Shown piece by piece: positions 8,760 to 16,793 of a DNA stretch of 53,181 bases. Position 1 is the stretch's first letter. Each line of letters begins with the position of its first letter. The DNA lies in the NCBI RefSeq assembly GCF_016786355.1, contig NZ_JADWYX010000061.1, positions 1 to 53,181 on the forward strand, written 5' to 3'. The notes beneath the pieces are model-generated. The model worked only from the letters and a program-made list of their open reading frames with translations. It searched no databases and was not told where the DNA came from. This DNA is from Frankia sp. AgB1.9. GTDB taxonomy: Bacteria > Actinomycetota > Actinomycetes > Frankiales > Frankiaceae. The position numbers and the translations under genes are program-made.

Positions 8760-8776
8760 AGTTGGAGAATCCAACT
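8760..8776. promoter_or_regulatory. Dyad AGTTG-N7-CAACT before thiolase gene
   Basis: A perfect inverted repeat (AGTTGGA-GAA-TCCAACT) 18 bp upstream of the thiolase ATG, partly next to its ribosome-binding site. It is a candidate repressor site. It shares the AGTTG-N7-CAAC layout with 8806-8822. Confidence 0.55.
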
Positions 8777-8805
8777 CACCGTCTGGTACTGGTGTACCCC
8801 GCGTG

Positions 8806-8822
8806 GGTTGGAAATCGCAACT
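8806..8822. promoter_or_regulatory. Second dyad GGTTG-N7-CAACT
   Basis: Same 17-bp layout as 8760-8776 (half sites GGTTG and CAACT, 7-bp spacer), centred 46 bp away, between the HxlR-type gene and the thiolase gene. Two copies with equal spacing support a real operator pair. Confidence 0.5.
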
Positions 8823-8853
8823 GACTCGGTTGTGACCTTGGTGACGGCGGCGG

Positions 8854-9294
8854 TCAGCGCACCGCGCCGAGCCGCAGGGTGCGGGTGTTCTCTCCCCAGG
8901 CGACCCGCCCGCCGCAGTGCGCGCAGACGGTCTGGGTGCGCAGCTCGGCACCGCACTCGTGCGCCAGCACGGTCGGCGGCTCGCCCTCGGTCGCGTACTG
9001 GTCGCCCCACGCCATCAGGGCGTGCAGCACGGGCCGCAGCGCCACGCCCGACTCGGTCGCCACGTACTCGAAGCGGGGCGGGTGGTCCTGGTACTGGCGG
9101 CGCTCGACGACGCCCGCCGCGACCAGCGCCCGCAGCCGGGCGGCCAGGATGTCGCGGCTCGCGCCGGTGTTCCGGGCGATCTGGTCGAACTTCGTCACGC
9201 CGAGGTTGATCTCGCGCAGCGCCAGCAGCGCCCAGCGCTCACCCACGACCGCGAGCGCGTTCGCGATCGAGCACTCCCGCCCGTTCTGGGCCAT
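8854..9294 (-). CDS. HxlR-family transcriptional regulator with Cys-rich tail
   Basis: A 146-residue HxlR/MarR-like winged helix regulator: ECSIANALAVVGERWALLALREI (in parts, about 7-29), FDQIARNTGASRDILAARLRALVAAGVVER, then LRPVLHALMAWGDQY. C8 is the conserved N-terminal Cys of many HxlR proteins and could be a redox sensor. The C-terminal tail holds C114, C124 and C127 (HECG ... CAHCG), a possible zinc ribbon. The start is the ATG at 9292-9294 because GGAGGGAGG lies 8 bp upstream; the ATG 11 codons earlier has none. It is upstream of the thiolase gene on the same strand and is the natural candidate for the twin dyads between them. Confidence 0.9.
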   Translation of the reverse strand: MAQNGRECSIANALAVVGERWALLALREINLGVTKFDQIARNTGASRDILAARLRALVAAGVVERRQYQDHPPRFEYVATESGVALRPVLHALMAWGDQYATEGEPPTVLAHECGAELRTQTVCAHCGGRVAWGENTRTLRLGAVR

Positions 9295-9417
9295 CCCGAC
9301 CGCCTCCCTCCGTGCGAGCCGGGGCATCCTGGCGCGCCCACCGGCCGGACCCGGCGTCGAGTGAGTCCGAAAATCAAACCTACCATCGGCGCCGACCCGG
9401 CGGCCGACGCGGCTCGA

Positions 9418-11796
9418 TCAGAGGTTCAGAATCGTCGAGATGGTTCCGCCGGCATCGACGCGCGCGATTTCCGTGCCGTTCTCGATGAGAAACGAGCCGT
9501 CGTCGGCCAGCGCGATTCTGTCCGGCCCGTACAACGGCTGCGTGACCGCCTTCTGGCCGTCGGTGTACGAGCCGAAGCCATTGCCCGCGACCGTCGTGAT
9601 GACTCCGTGAATGTCGACGCGGCGTACCCGGAAGTTGTGGGAGTCGGTGATGTAGAGGTCGCCGGTGCTGTCGACCGCCAAGGTCGAGTTCCTGTGGGGG
9701 GCCGTGCTGAACAGGTCGAGGGCCGCCTTGGTTCCCGGGCCGCCGTCTCCCGAGAACCCCTTCTGCGGTGTCCCGGCGACTGGCGCTTTCGATCCGTCCG
9801 GGTTGAGAACGAAGATCGTGTTGTTGGGGTAGTCCGCGGCGTAGACACGACCGTCGTGCGCGGCGAGGCCCCCGAGATAACCGTTGATGAGCATGGGCAG
9901 ACCCGCGTCGGGGTCGGTGTCACCGGGTAGGGGCGCGACGATGGAGTCGGGACCGCCAATGCGGGCGACGTGCGTGAGCGTGCCCGCGGCGTCGACCTTG
10001 CAGAGGACGGACGGGTCCGCGAAGTAGACGTCACCGTTCGTGTCGACGGCTATGTCGTCGGACAGGGAGAAGAAGGACACCGACGTGGCCGCGACCGGCC
10101 AGGCCGGGCTGGGATCCGAGTCGGAACCGCCACCGGCGATCGTCGTGATCTTCCCGGCCGTGTCGATGCGCCGCACGCGGTCGCCATCGACGACGTAGAG
10201 ATTCCCCTTGGGGTCCAACGCCAGGCCGGTCGGGCCGTTCAGCGTCGCCGCCGTCGCCTGCCCACCGTCACCACCCGATCCCCGGATACCGGTGCCGGCG
10301 AAGGGCGTGACCTTCCCGTCCGGGCCGCGGCGAAGGATCCGGCTGCTCGAGTTGTCCGAGAAGTAGAGAACGCCGCGGGGCCCGGCGGCCCAGCCACTGA
10401 ACTGCGTGGGGATCGCGATCGGGCCGGAGACGCCGCCCCCTGGGATCTGGCTGGCGGTAGGGGAGGTCGTCGCGGAGGCGGCGTCGGTTGTCGGCTTGCC
10501 CCCGGCCGTGGCCAGCACGACGCCGGTGACGGCCACGGCGACGACGACGAGGGAGGCGGCGAGAGCGAGCAGAGCCGGGCGCCGCCGCAGCCGTGCCGGG
10601 CCGAACCGGCGGTCCGCGAAGGGGGTGCCGGCGAAGGGGTGACTGTACTCGGGCCGGCTGGCCTCGTGGCCCGACGGGTCGCCGAGCCCGGTACCCGCCG
10701 CGCCGGTCCCGGCGCCGATTCCCGTCGCCGTGGCAAAGCCGGCGCTGACGTCTGCGGCCTCGTTCGGGCGCGGCCGGGTCTGGTGGTCCGTCAAGCCGGT
10801 CTGGCCCACGGCCGGCTCGGACGGTGGGCGGACGGTCAGGTAGGTCGGCGGCGTTTCCAGCTGCGCCGTGGCCGGCCTGAAGACATGGCCGCCGGAGTCG
10901 GGCTGCCGACGGGGCTGGTGGCCGTCCTTGGCTCCCTGCAACCGGACGATGAGGCCGGTGAGGGACAGCCAGTCCGGCCCGTAGGCCACCGCGGCGGCAT
11001 CGGCGAGCGCGGCACCGAACGCGCCGACGTCCGGGTGCCGGTCCGCCGGGTCCTTCGCCAGGGCCCGCATCACGGCGTCTGCGATGGGCGTCGGGACCCC
11101 GAGCAGGGCGGGCGGGGCCTCCTCCAGATGGTGGCGCAGGAGCTCGGGCACCGGCAGGCCGGAGTGGAAGGGCGGCCTGCCGGCGAGCAGCTCGTAGAGG
11201 ACGACGCCGAGGGCGTACTGGTCGACGGCCGGGCCGAGGTTCTTGCCGGTGATCTGCTCGGGCGCCATGTACCTGGGCGTGCCGGCCAGATGGCTGGTCG
11301 AGGCGGAGGTGTCCACGAACACCCGGCCGATGCCGAAGTCGGTGAGCTTCGGCTGGCCCGCGACGCTGAACAGGATGTTGTCGGGCTTGATGTCGCGGTG
11401 CAGCACGCCGTGGGCGTGCGCGTGGCTGAGCGCGTCGGCCAGGGCGAGCCCGACGGCGCAGGCCGAGGCGGCCGGCAGCCGGTGCTGGGCGAGCGTGCCG
11501 CCGCCGAGCAGCTCCATGATGAGCAGGCAGAACTCGTCCTGCCCGATGTACTCGTAGATCCGGACGATGTGCGGGTGATCGAGCCGGCTGAGCAGCCGCG
11601 CCTCGGCCCGGAACGCCGCGTCGAGCGCGGGACCGTTCGCCGGGTCGTCGATCGGCAGGACCTTGACCGCCACCGCGCGGTCGAGGTCGAGGTGCCGGCC
11701 GGCCAGGACCAGGCCGAACGACCCAGAGCCGAGCTGCTCGCCGAGGGTGTAGCGGGGCAGCGCGGCGGCCACACGCGCGCGGTCGATGGCGGGCAC
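9418..11796 (-). CDS. PknD-like Ser/Thr receptor kinase with NHL propeller (1)
   Basis: A 792-residue transmembrane kinase. Kinase domain about 15-275: glycine loop GSGSFG (23-28), K45 in VAVKVL, E65, HRDIKPDN with catalytic D135, DFG D153, and the APEQ/DQYALG activation segment. A low-complexity juxtamembrane linker follows (290-405), then one membrane helix (about 408-430). The extracytoplasmic part (about 458-792) has six repeats of roughly 55 residues ending in variants of VRRVDxxGxITTVAG, an NHL six-bladed propeller, as in mycobacterial PknD. Two of the repeats (third and fourth) are divergent. The GTG start has AAGGA upstream, 18 bp after the preceding kinase gene. The propeller probably senses an external ligand. 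It is the last gene of a three-kinase operon. Confidence 0.93.
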   Translation of the reverse strand: MPAIDRARVAAALPRYTLGEQLGSGSFGLVLAGRHLDLDRAVAVKVLPIDDPANGPALDAAFRAEARLLSRLDHPHIVRIYEYIGQDEFCLLIMELLGGGTLAQHRLPAASACAVGLALADALSHAHAHGVLHRDIKPDNILFSVAGQPKLTDFGIGRVFVDTSASTSHLAGTPRYMAPEQITGKNLGPAVDQYALGVVLYELLAGRPPFHSGLPVPELLRHHLEEAPPALLGVPTPIADAVMRALAKDPADRHPDVGAFGAALADAAAVAYGPDWLSLTGLIVRLQGAKDGHQPRRQPDSGGHVFRPATAQLETPPTYLTVRPPSEPAVGQTGLTDHQTRPRPNEAADVSAGFATATGIGAGTGAAGTGLGDPSGHEASRPEYSHPFAGTPFADRRFGPARLRRRPALLALAASLVVVAVAVTGVVLATAGGKPTTDAASATTSPTASQIPGGGVSGPIAIPTQFSGWAAGPRGVLYFSDNSSSRILRRGPDGKVTPFAGTGIRGSGGDGGQATAATLNGPTGLALDPKGNLYVVDGDRVRRIDTAGKITTIAGGGSDSDPSPAWPVAATSVSFFSLSDDIAVDTNGDVYFADPSVLCKVDAAGTLTHVARIGGPDSIVAPLPGDTDPDAGLPMLINGYLGGLAAHDGRVYAADYPNNTIFVLNPDGSKAPVAGTPQKGFSGDGGPGTKAALDLFSTAPHRNSTLAVDSTGDLYITDSHNFRVRRVDIHGVITTVAGNGFGSYTDGQKAVTQPLYGPDRIALADDGSFLIENGTEIARVDAGGTISTILNL

Positions 11797-11814
11797 GGGG
11801 AATCCTTCAGGTCG

Positions 11815-14103
11815 TCAGGAGCTCGCCGCGACCAGCGGCGTCGGCAGTGCCGCGCTCGCGGTCACTGTGGGGGTAACGGTCACTGTGGGGGTCGGCGGTG
11901 CGGTCGGGCTGGCCGACGGGCAGGGCGAGGCCGTGCACGGGGGCGGCGCGACGCGGACGGCCCGCATCCGGCCGCCGACCGTGTCGAACAGGTACAAGAT
12001 TCCCTGCTTGTCGTCGAGCACCAGTCCGTAGGCCAGCCCGATCTTGGCCTTGACCGCGGGTCCGCCGTCGCCGGCCAGCCCGGACTCGCCGGTCCCGGCG
12101 ATCGTGGTGATCACGCCGTGGGTGTCGATCCGGCGAACCCGGGACTGGTCGGAGAAGTAGACGTTGCCCGCCGAGTCCACGGCGATGGCGGTGCCGGTCG
12201 AGTCGATCTGCGCCTTGGTGGCCGGGCCGCCGTCGCCCGAGTACCCACGCGTCCCCGTCCCGGCGATCGTGATGATCTTTCCCTGGGGGGTGACGCGCCG
12301 GATCCGGCTGTTGCCCTGGTCGCCCACGTAGAGACTGCCGTCCGGGCCGATGGTCAGCCCCTCGGTGTACTTGAAGAAGGCGTCCGTCGCGGGGCCGTCG
12401 CCGTCGCCGCCGGCCTCGACACCGCTCCCCGCGACCGTGGTGATGATGCCGTGGGTGTCGACCCGGCGGACCCGCTCGTTGTCGCCGTCGGCGATGTAGA
12501 GGTTGCCCCGGCCGTCGAGCGCGAGGTCGTTGGGCGACCTGAGCATGGCCTTCGTGGCGGGCACGCCGTCACCGGCGAACGTGAGCCCGTCGTCACCGAT
12601 CGGGTCGTTGTAGCCGCCGTTGGCTCCGGTTCCGGTGCCCGCGACCGTGGTGATGATCCCGTGGGTGTCGACGTGCCGAACCCGGTTGTTGTCGCTGTCG
12701 GCGATGTAGATCGAGCCGTCGGCGGCCACGGCGACGTCGGTGGGCGAGTCGAGCTGGGCGCTGGTGGCCTGGCCGCCGTCGCCGGCGAACCCGGCGATCC
12801 CGTTGCCGGCGACCGTCGTGATGATCCCGTTGCGGTCGACGCGCCGGACGCGCTCGTTGTAGTAGTCCGCGATGTAGAAGTAGCCGCGTTTCAGGTCCAG
12901 CGCGATGCCGCCCAGCGAGTTGAACTCGGCGAAGGTCACCGGGCCGCCGTCGCCAGCGAACCCGCTGCCGTCGGTGCCGAAGACCGAGGTGATCGTTCCG
13001 AGCGGGAGCTTGGCCGGCTGCCACGCGGGTGGCGGTGGCGGGGGAGTGGGTGTCGCCGCCGGCTTGCGACCCCAGACCGCCCAGCCGACCCCACCGCCCG
13101 CGGCGGCGCCGGCCCCGAGCGTGACCACCAGCAGCGCCGCGGTGGCGCCCACCCCGGCCCACGCCAGCGGCCGGGGCCGGGACCGGCCGCCCGTCGTCCC
13201 GACGCCACCGGCCAGCGCGCTCAGCCGGCTGGTCGTGAGGGAGCGCAAGTCGTCGGAGACCCGGATCGGGACGCCGCACCGGTCGATCCAGCCGCGGCCG
13301 AAGACCTTCGTGGCGGCGCGGGCGAGGTCGGCGGCGAAGGCGCGCGCGTCCGGGTGACGGTCCTCGGGGCGCTTGGCCAGGCTGCGCATGACCATCTCGG
13401 CCAGCGGCTTGGGCACCCCTGGCGGAGGCGGGGGGATCACCTCGAGGTGGTGGCGCAGCAGCACCGGCAGTGGCACCCGGGGTGGCACGAGGGAGGTGCC
13501 GGACAGCAGTTCGTAGAGCACGGCGGCCAGCGCGTAGAGATCGGTGGCTGGGCTCAGCCGGCCGCCGGTGATCTGCTCGGGGGCCATGTACTTCGGGGTA
13601 CCGATGACCCGGCTGGCGGTGGAGGCGGACCCCTCGATCACCTTGGAGATGCCGAAGTCGGCGAGCTTGGGCTGGCCGGCCTCGGTGAACAGGACGTTGG
13701 CCGGCTTGATGTCGCGGTGCAGCACCCCGTGGCCGTGCGCCGCAGCGAGCGCGTCGGCCAGCGCCAGGATGACGGCGCACGAGGCGTCCGGGCGCAGCCG
13801 CCGGCCCGAGAGGGTGCCACCACCGAGCAGCTCCATGACCAGCAGGCACAGGTCGCCGCGGGCCACGTAGTCGTAGGTGCGCACGATGTGCGGGTGGTCG
13901 AGGCGGGCCAGCAGCCGGGCCTCGGCCCGGAACTCCGCGGCGGCCTGGGGCTCGGCGTTGACGAGGACCTTGACGGCGACCTGGCGGTCGAGGTCCTCGT
14001 GGTGGGCGGCGAGCACGAGGCCGAACGCGCCGGCGCCGAGCTCGGCGCCGATCGTGTAGCCCAGCAGCGCGGCGGCCACCCGCGCGCGGTCAACGACCGC
14101 CAC
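11815..14103 (-). CDS. PknD-like Ser/Thr receptor kinase with NHL propeller (2)
   Basis: A 762-residue paralogue of its neighbours. Kinase: GAGAFG loop, K45, HRDIKPAN with D131, DFG D149. The linker is short and the membrane helix is at about 313-344. Six NHL repeats (about 372-715) are the most regular of the three, with blocks such as AGDGGPAT, NLYIADGDNERVRR and DTHGIITTVAG. A Pro/Ser/Thr-rich tail (about 720-762) ends the protein outside the cell. The start is the GTG at 14101-14103 with AGGGAG upstream; the long frame upstream of it is a shadow. It is the middle gene of the trio. Cytoplasmic kinase targets are unknown; homologues phosphorylate regulators and transport proteins. Confidence 0.93.
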   Translation of the reverse strand: MAVVDRARVAAALLGYTIGAELGAGAFGLVLAAHHEDLDRQVAVKVLVNAEPQAAAEFRAEARLLARLDHPHIVRTYDYVARGDLCLLVMELLGGGTLSGRRLRPDASCAVILALADALAAAHGHGVLHRDIKPANVLFTEAGQPKLADFGISKVIEGSASTASRVIGTPKYMAPEQITGGRLSPATDLYALAAVLYELLSGTSLVPPRVPLPVLLRHHLEVIPPPPPGVPKPLAEMVMRSLAKRPEDRHPDARAFAADLARAATKVFGRGWIDRCGVPIRVSDDLRSLTTSRLSALAGGVGTTGGRSRPRPLAWAGVGATAALLVVTLGAGAAAGGGVGWAVWGRKPAATPTPPPPPPAWQPAKLPLGTITSVFGTDGSGFAGDGGPVTFAEFNSLGGIALDLKRGYFYIADYYNERVRRVDRNGIITTVAGNGIAGFAGDGGQATSAQLDSPTDVAVAADGSIYIADSDNNRVRHVDTHGIITTVAGTGTGANGGYNDPIGDDGLTFAGDGVPATKAMLRSPNDLALDGRGNLYIADGDNERVRRVDTHGIITTVAGSGVEAGGDGDGPATDAFFKYTEGLTIGPDGSLYVGDQGNSRIRRVTPQGKIITIAGTGTRGYSGDGGPATKAQIDSTGTAIAVDSAGNVYFSDQSRVRRIDTHGVITTIAGTGESGLAGDGGPAVKAKIGLAYGLVLDDKQGILYLFDTVGGRMRAVRVAPPPCTASPCPSASPTAPPTPTVTVTPTVTASAALPTPLVAASS

Positions 14104-14176
14104 GGCACCGCTCCCTGTGTTGCGCGGCCATCCGGTCGGCCCTTTCGCTCGGCTTCGGCTGTGTCGATCTGACTGT

Positions 14177-14202
14177 CGATCTCGCTCGGCGATCTCGCTC
14201 GG
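14177..14202. repeat. 13-bp direct repeat, two copies
   Basis: CGATCTCGCTCGG occurs twice head to tail (14177-14189, 14190-14202) in the 133-bp gap between the second and third kinase genes. It is near a partial copy further upstream. It may be leader sequence or a simple slippage repeat. Confidence 0.45.
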
Positions 14203-14236
14203 CTCCGACGGTGTGGATGCCCCGGACCCGCGGGCG

Positions 14237-16672
14237 TCATCCAGACAGATCGATCCGGACGATCCGGTCCTGCGCCCGGCTGGCGACGTAGAGGTGCCCG
14301 GCGTTGTCCACCGCGACCGGCCCGTCCGGGCGCAGCGCGGTGGCGGAGGTGTCCGTGCTCTTGGACCCGGGCGGCGCGGTGCCGGCGACCGTCGTGATGA
14401 TCCCGGTTGTGTCGATCCTGCGGACGCGGTTGTTGCCGGTGTCGGTGATGTAGACGTTGCCGGCCGCGTCGACCGAGACCCCGCGCGGTTCGCGCAGCGT
14501 CGCCGCGGTCGCCTTCCCGCCGTCACCCGAGTAGCCGGCGACGCCGGTGCCGGCGATCGTCTCGATCACCCCGTCGAGACCGATCCGGCGAATCCGTTGG
14601 TTGTACGAGTCCGCGATGTAGATCCGCCCCTGGCGGTCGAGGGCGACGTTGAACGGCTTGCTGATCATGGCCTGAGTGGCTGGCTTGCCGTCGCCCCACG
14701 AACCGTAGCCGAACCGGCCCGCGACCGTGGTGATGATCCCGTCGACGCCGACCCGGCGGATGATGTCGTTGCCGTTGTCCGCGATGAAAAGGTTGCCGGT
14801 GTTGTCGACGGCGATGCCGCTCGGGTACCACAGGGCGGCGTTCGTCGCCGGGCCGCCGTCGTCGTCCGGGTTCCACGGGCGCTCGCCCGAGCCGGCGACC
14901 GTCTGGATGATCCCGTCGGGGCTGACCTGGCGGACCCGCATGTTGAACGTGTCGACGATGTAGAGGGTCCCGCCGGGGCCGATCGCGACGGCCACCGGCT
15001 TGTTCAGCATGGCGGCGGTCGCCGGGCCGCCGTCGCCCGAGTACCCGGCCTGGCCGTTGCCCGCGACGGTGGTGATCGTGCCGTCCGGGCTGATCCGGCG
15101 GACCCGGTTGTTGTCGAAGTCGGCGAAGTAGAGGTTGCCGAAGCCGTCCATCGCCGGCCCGTACGGATGGTCGAGCTCCGCCTGGGCGGCAGGCCCGCCG
15201 TCGCCGGCGCAGCCGGCCTGCCCGGGTCCCGCGATGGTGACGCCGGGGAACGTGGGCGGGGTGGGCGTCGGCAGCGGCGCGGAGTCGGCCGCGGGGCGGA
15301 CCGTCGGGGGAGCGGTGGGGCCGGCCGGCGCGAGTGTGGCCTGGGCCTGGGCGGGCGCCTTCGTCCCCTTTCCGCCGAGGGTCCGCGGCAGGACGACCGC
15401 CGCCGCGACGGCGAGGACGACCACGACCACCACGATCGGCACGACCGTCCGCCGGCTCCGGAACCGTCTGGTTCGAGTCGGGGATCCCTGGGCCGGGCTG
15501 GGTGGCTCGCTCGTCCGGGTCGTGCCCGGTGTGATCAGGGCGGTGGCGGCGGCGTCGCCGGGCTGACCGGCCGCGGAGCCGCCGACGGCCGCCGTCTCGG
15601 GCGCCACCGTGGGCCACAGAAAGCGGGTCTGGTCCGCCGCCGCGGTGCCATCGGGGCCCAGGGCCGGGATGGCGGCTGTCGGCTGGGCCGCGGCGGCCTG
15701 GGGCTGTCCCGGCAGGGGCGTGAGCGTGGCTTCGGGCGGCCGCCTGAACGTCGCGTCGGGGTCGAGCTCCCCGCCGGGCCGCGCCGGCTCGACGGCGAGC
15801 GCGCGCAGTGCGGCCGAGACGTGCAGCGGCATCCCGGCCGTCTCGAGCCACCCCGGCCCGTAACCGCGGCTGGCGGCCTCGGCCAGGCTGATCGCGAACT
15901 CGGCGGCCGACTGCGGCCGGTCGGCCGGCCGCTTGGCCAGTGTTCGGCGCAGCAGGTCGGCGACCGGCGCCGGGACGCCCGGCGGGGCCGGCGGTTCCAC
16001 CTCGCAGTGGTGGCGGAAGAGGTCCTGCGCCGCGCGGCCCGCGCCGAACAGCGGCGCTCCGGCGAGCAGCTCGTAGAGGGTGGCTGCCAGCGCGTAGAGG
16101 TCGGTCGGCGGTCCCAACGGCTCGCCGGTGATCTGCTCGGGCGCCAGGTACTGGGGGGTACCCACGATCCGGCCGGCGGTCAGCCCCGAGTCCTCGGCGA
16201 ACGCGACGACGCCCAGATCGGTGAGCTTGGGCTGCCCTTCGGCGGTGAACAGGATGTTCGCCGGCTTCAGGTCGCGGTGCAGGATGCCGACCGCGTGGGC
16301 GTGGGCCAGCCCGTCGGCGATCCCGAGCGCGACCGCGCAGGCGGCCTGCGGGCTGAGGTTCTGGCGCTCCAGGCTGCCGCCGGGCACCAGCTCGGCGACG
16401 ACCAGGAGCAGCCGCTCGACGGCGACGACCGCGTAGGTCCGGTTCAGATGCGGATGGTCGAGCCCCGTCAGCGGGTGCGCGCCGCTCGCCTCCGCCCGCA
16501 AGGCGGGGGAGGGGCCGGCCGCGCCGAGGTCGATCACCTTCACCGCGACGTCGCGGTGCAGGTCATGCTGCCGCGCGGCGAGGACCAGGCCGAACGCGCC
16601 TGAGCCGAGTTCCCGGCCCAGGGCCTGGCCCGGCAGCGCCGCGGCGATTCGGCCACGGTCGACGATCGGCAC
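14237..16672 (-). CDS. PknD-like Ser/Thr receptor kinase with NHL propeller (3)
   Basis: An 811-residue kinase, first gene of the trio. Glycine loop GSGAFG, K45 in VAVKVI and HRDLKPAN with D134 are intact, but DFG reads DLG (152-154) and the helix-C region is altered (RAEASGAHPLTGLDHPH). A long Ala/Pro/Thr-rich linker (about 290-405) leads to one membrane helix (about 409-428). Six NHL repeats fill about 485-811, with blocks GYSGDGGPAT, NLYFADFDNNRVRR and DGIITTVAG. The start is the GTG at 16670-16672, seven bases after GGGAGG; the TTG two codons earlier is too close to that site. It is probably active, though the DLG change and the helix-C region deserve a check. Confidence 0.92.
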   Translation of the reverse strand: MPIVDRGRIAAALPGQALGRELGSGAFGLVLAARQHDLHRDVAVKVIDLGAAGPSPALRAEASGAHPLTGLDHPHLNRTYAVVAVERLLLVVAELVPGGSLERQNLSPQAACAVALGIADGLAHAHAVGILHRDLKPANILFTAEGQPKLTDLGVVAFAEDSGLTAGRIVGTPQYLAPEQITGEPLGPPTDLYALAATLYELLAGAPLFGAGRAAQDLFRHHCEVEPPAPPGVPAPVADLLRRTLAKRPADRPQSAAEFAISLAEAASRGYGPGWLETAGMPLHVSAALRALAVEPARPGGELDPDATFRRPPEATLTPLPGQPQAAAAQPTAAIPALGPDGTAAADQTRFLWPTVAPETAAVGGSAAGQPGDAAATALITPGTTRTSEPPSPAQGSPTRTRRFRSRRTVVPIVVVVVVLAVAAAVVLPRTLGGKGTKAPAQAQATLAPAGPTAPPTVRPAADSAPLPTPTPPTFPGVTIAGPGQAGCAGDGGPAAQAELDHPYGPAMDGFGNLYFADFDNNRVRRISPDGTITTVAGNGQAGYSGDGGPATAAMLNKPVAVAIGPGGTLYIVDTFNMRVRQVSPDGIIQTVAGSGERPWNPDDDGGPATNAALWYPSGIAVDNTGNLFIADNGNDIIRRVGVDGIITTVAGRFGYGSWGDGKPATQAMISKPFNVALDRQGRIYIADSYNQRIRRIGLDGVIETIAGTGVAGYSGDGGKATAATLREPRGVSVDAAGNVYITDTGNNRVRRIDTTGIITTVAGTAPPGSKSTDTSATALRPDGPVAVDNAGHLYVASRAQDRIVRIDLSG

Positions 16673-16776
16673 AGCCAAGCCTCCCGATCCGCTTGGTCAG
16701 CGCCCTGCGCCCCGTCGCGCGTTCTCGCTAGGCCCCGACCTCGTTCGAGCGCAAATGGTAGCCAAAAGGGAGCTAT

Positions 16777-16790
16777 CCGACGCCGGTCGG
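16777..16790 (-). terminator. Weak hairpin after ABC transporter operon
   Basis: CCGAC-GCCG-GTCGG hairpin just after the last ABC gene (stop at 16794), followed on the minus strand by CCCTTTT. It is flanked by two copies of GCTATCCG (16772-16779 and 16793-16800). It separates the siderophore operon from the kinase operon. Confidence 0.4.
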
Positions 16791-16793
16791 GTG

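Noticed and set aside
9970..14172. 1400-codon plus-strand frame opposite the kinase genes
   Set aside because: It is low-complexity Gly/Arg/Asp-rich sequence without family features. The minus strand encodes two clear kinases there.
11815..14526. N-terminal extension of the second kinase upstream of 14103
   Set aside because: The extra residues are antisense-like low-complexity sequence overlapping the next gene. The GTG at 14103 has a good ribosome-binding site and matches both paralogues.
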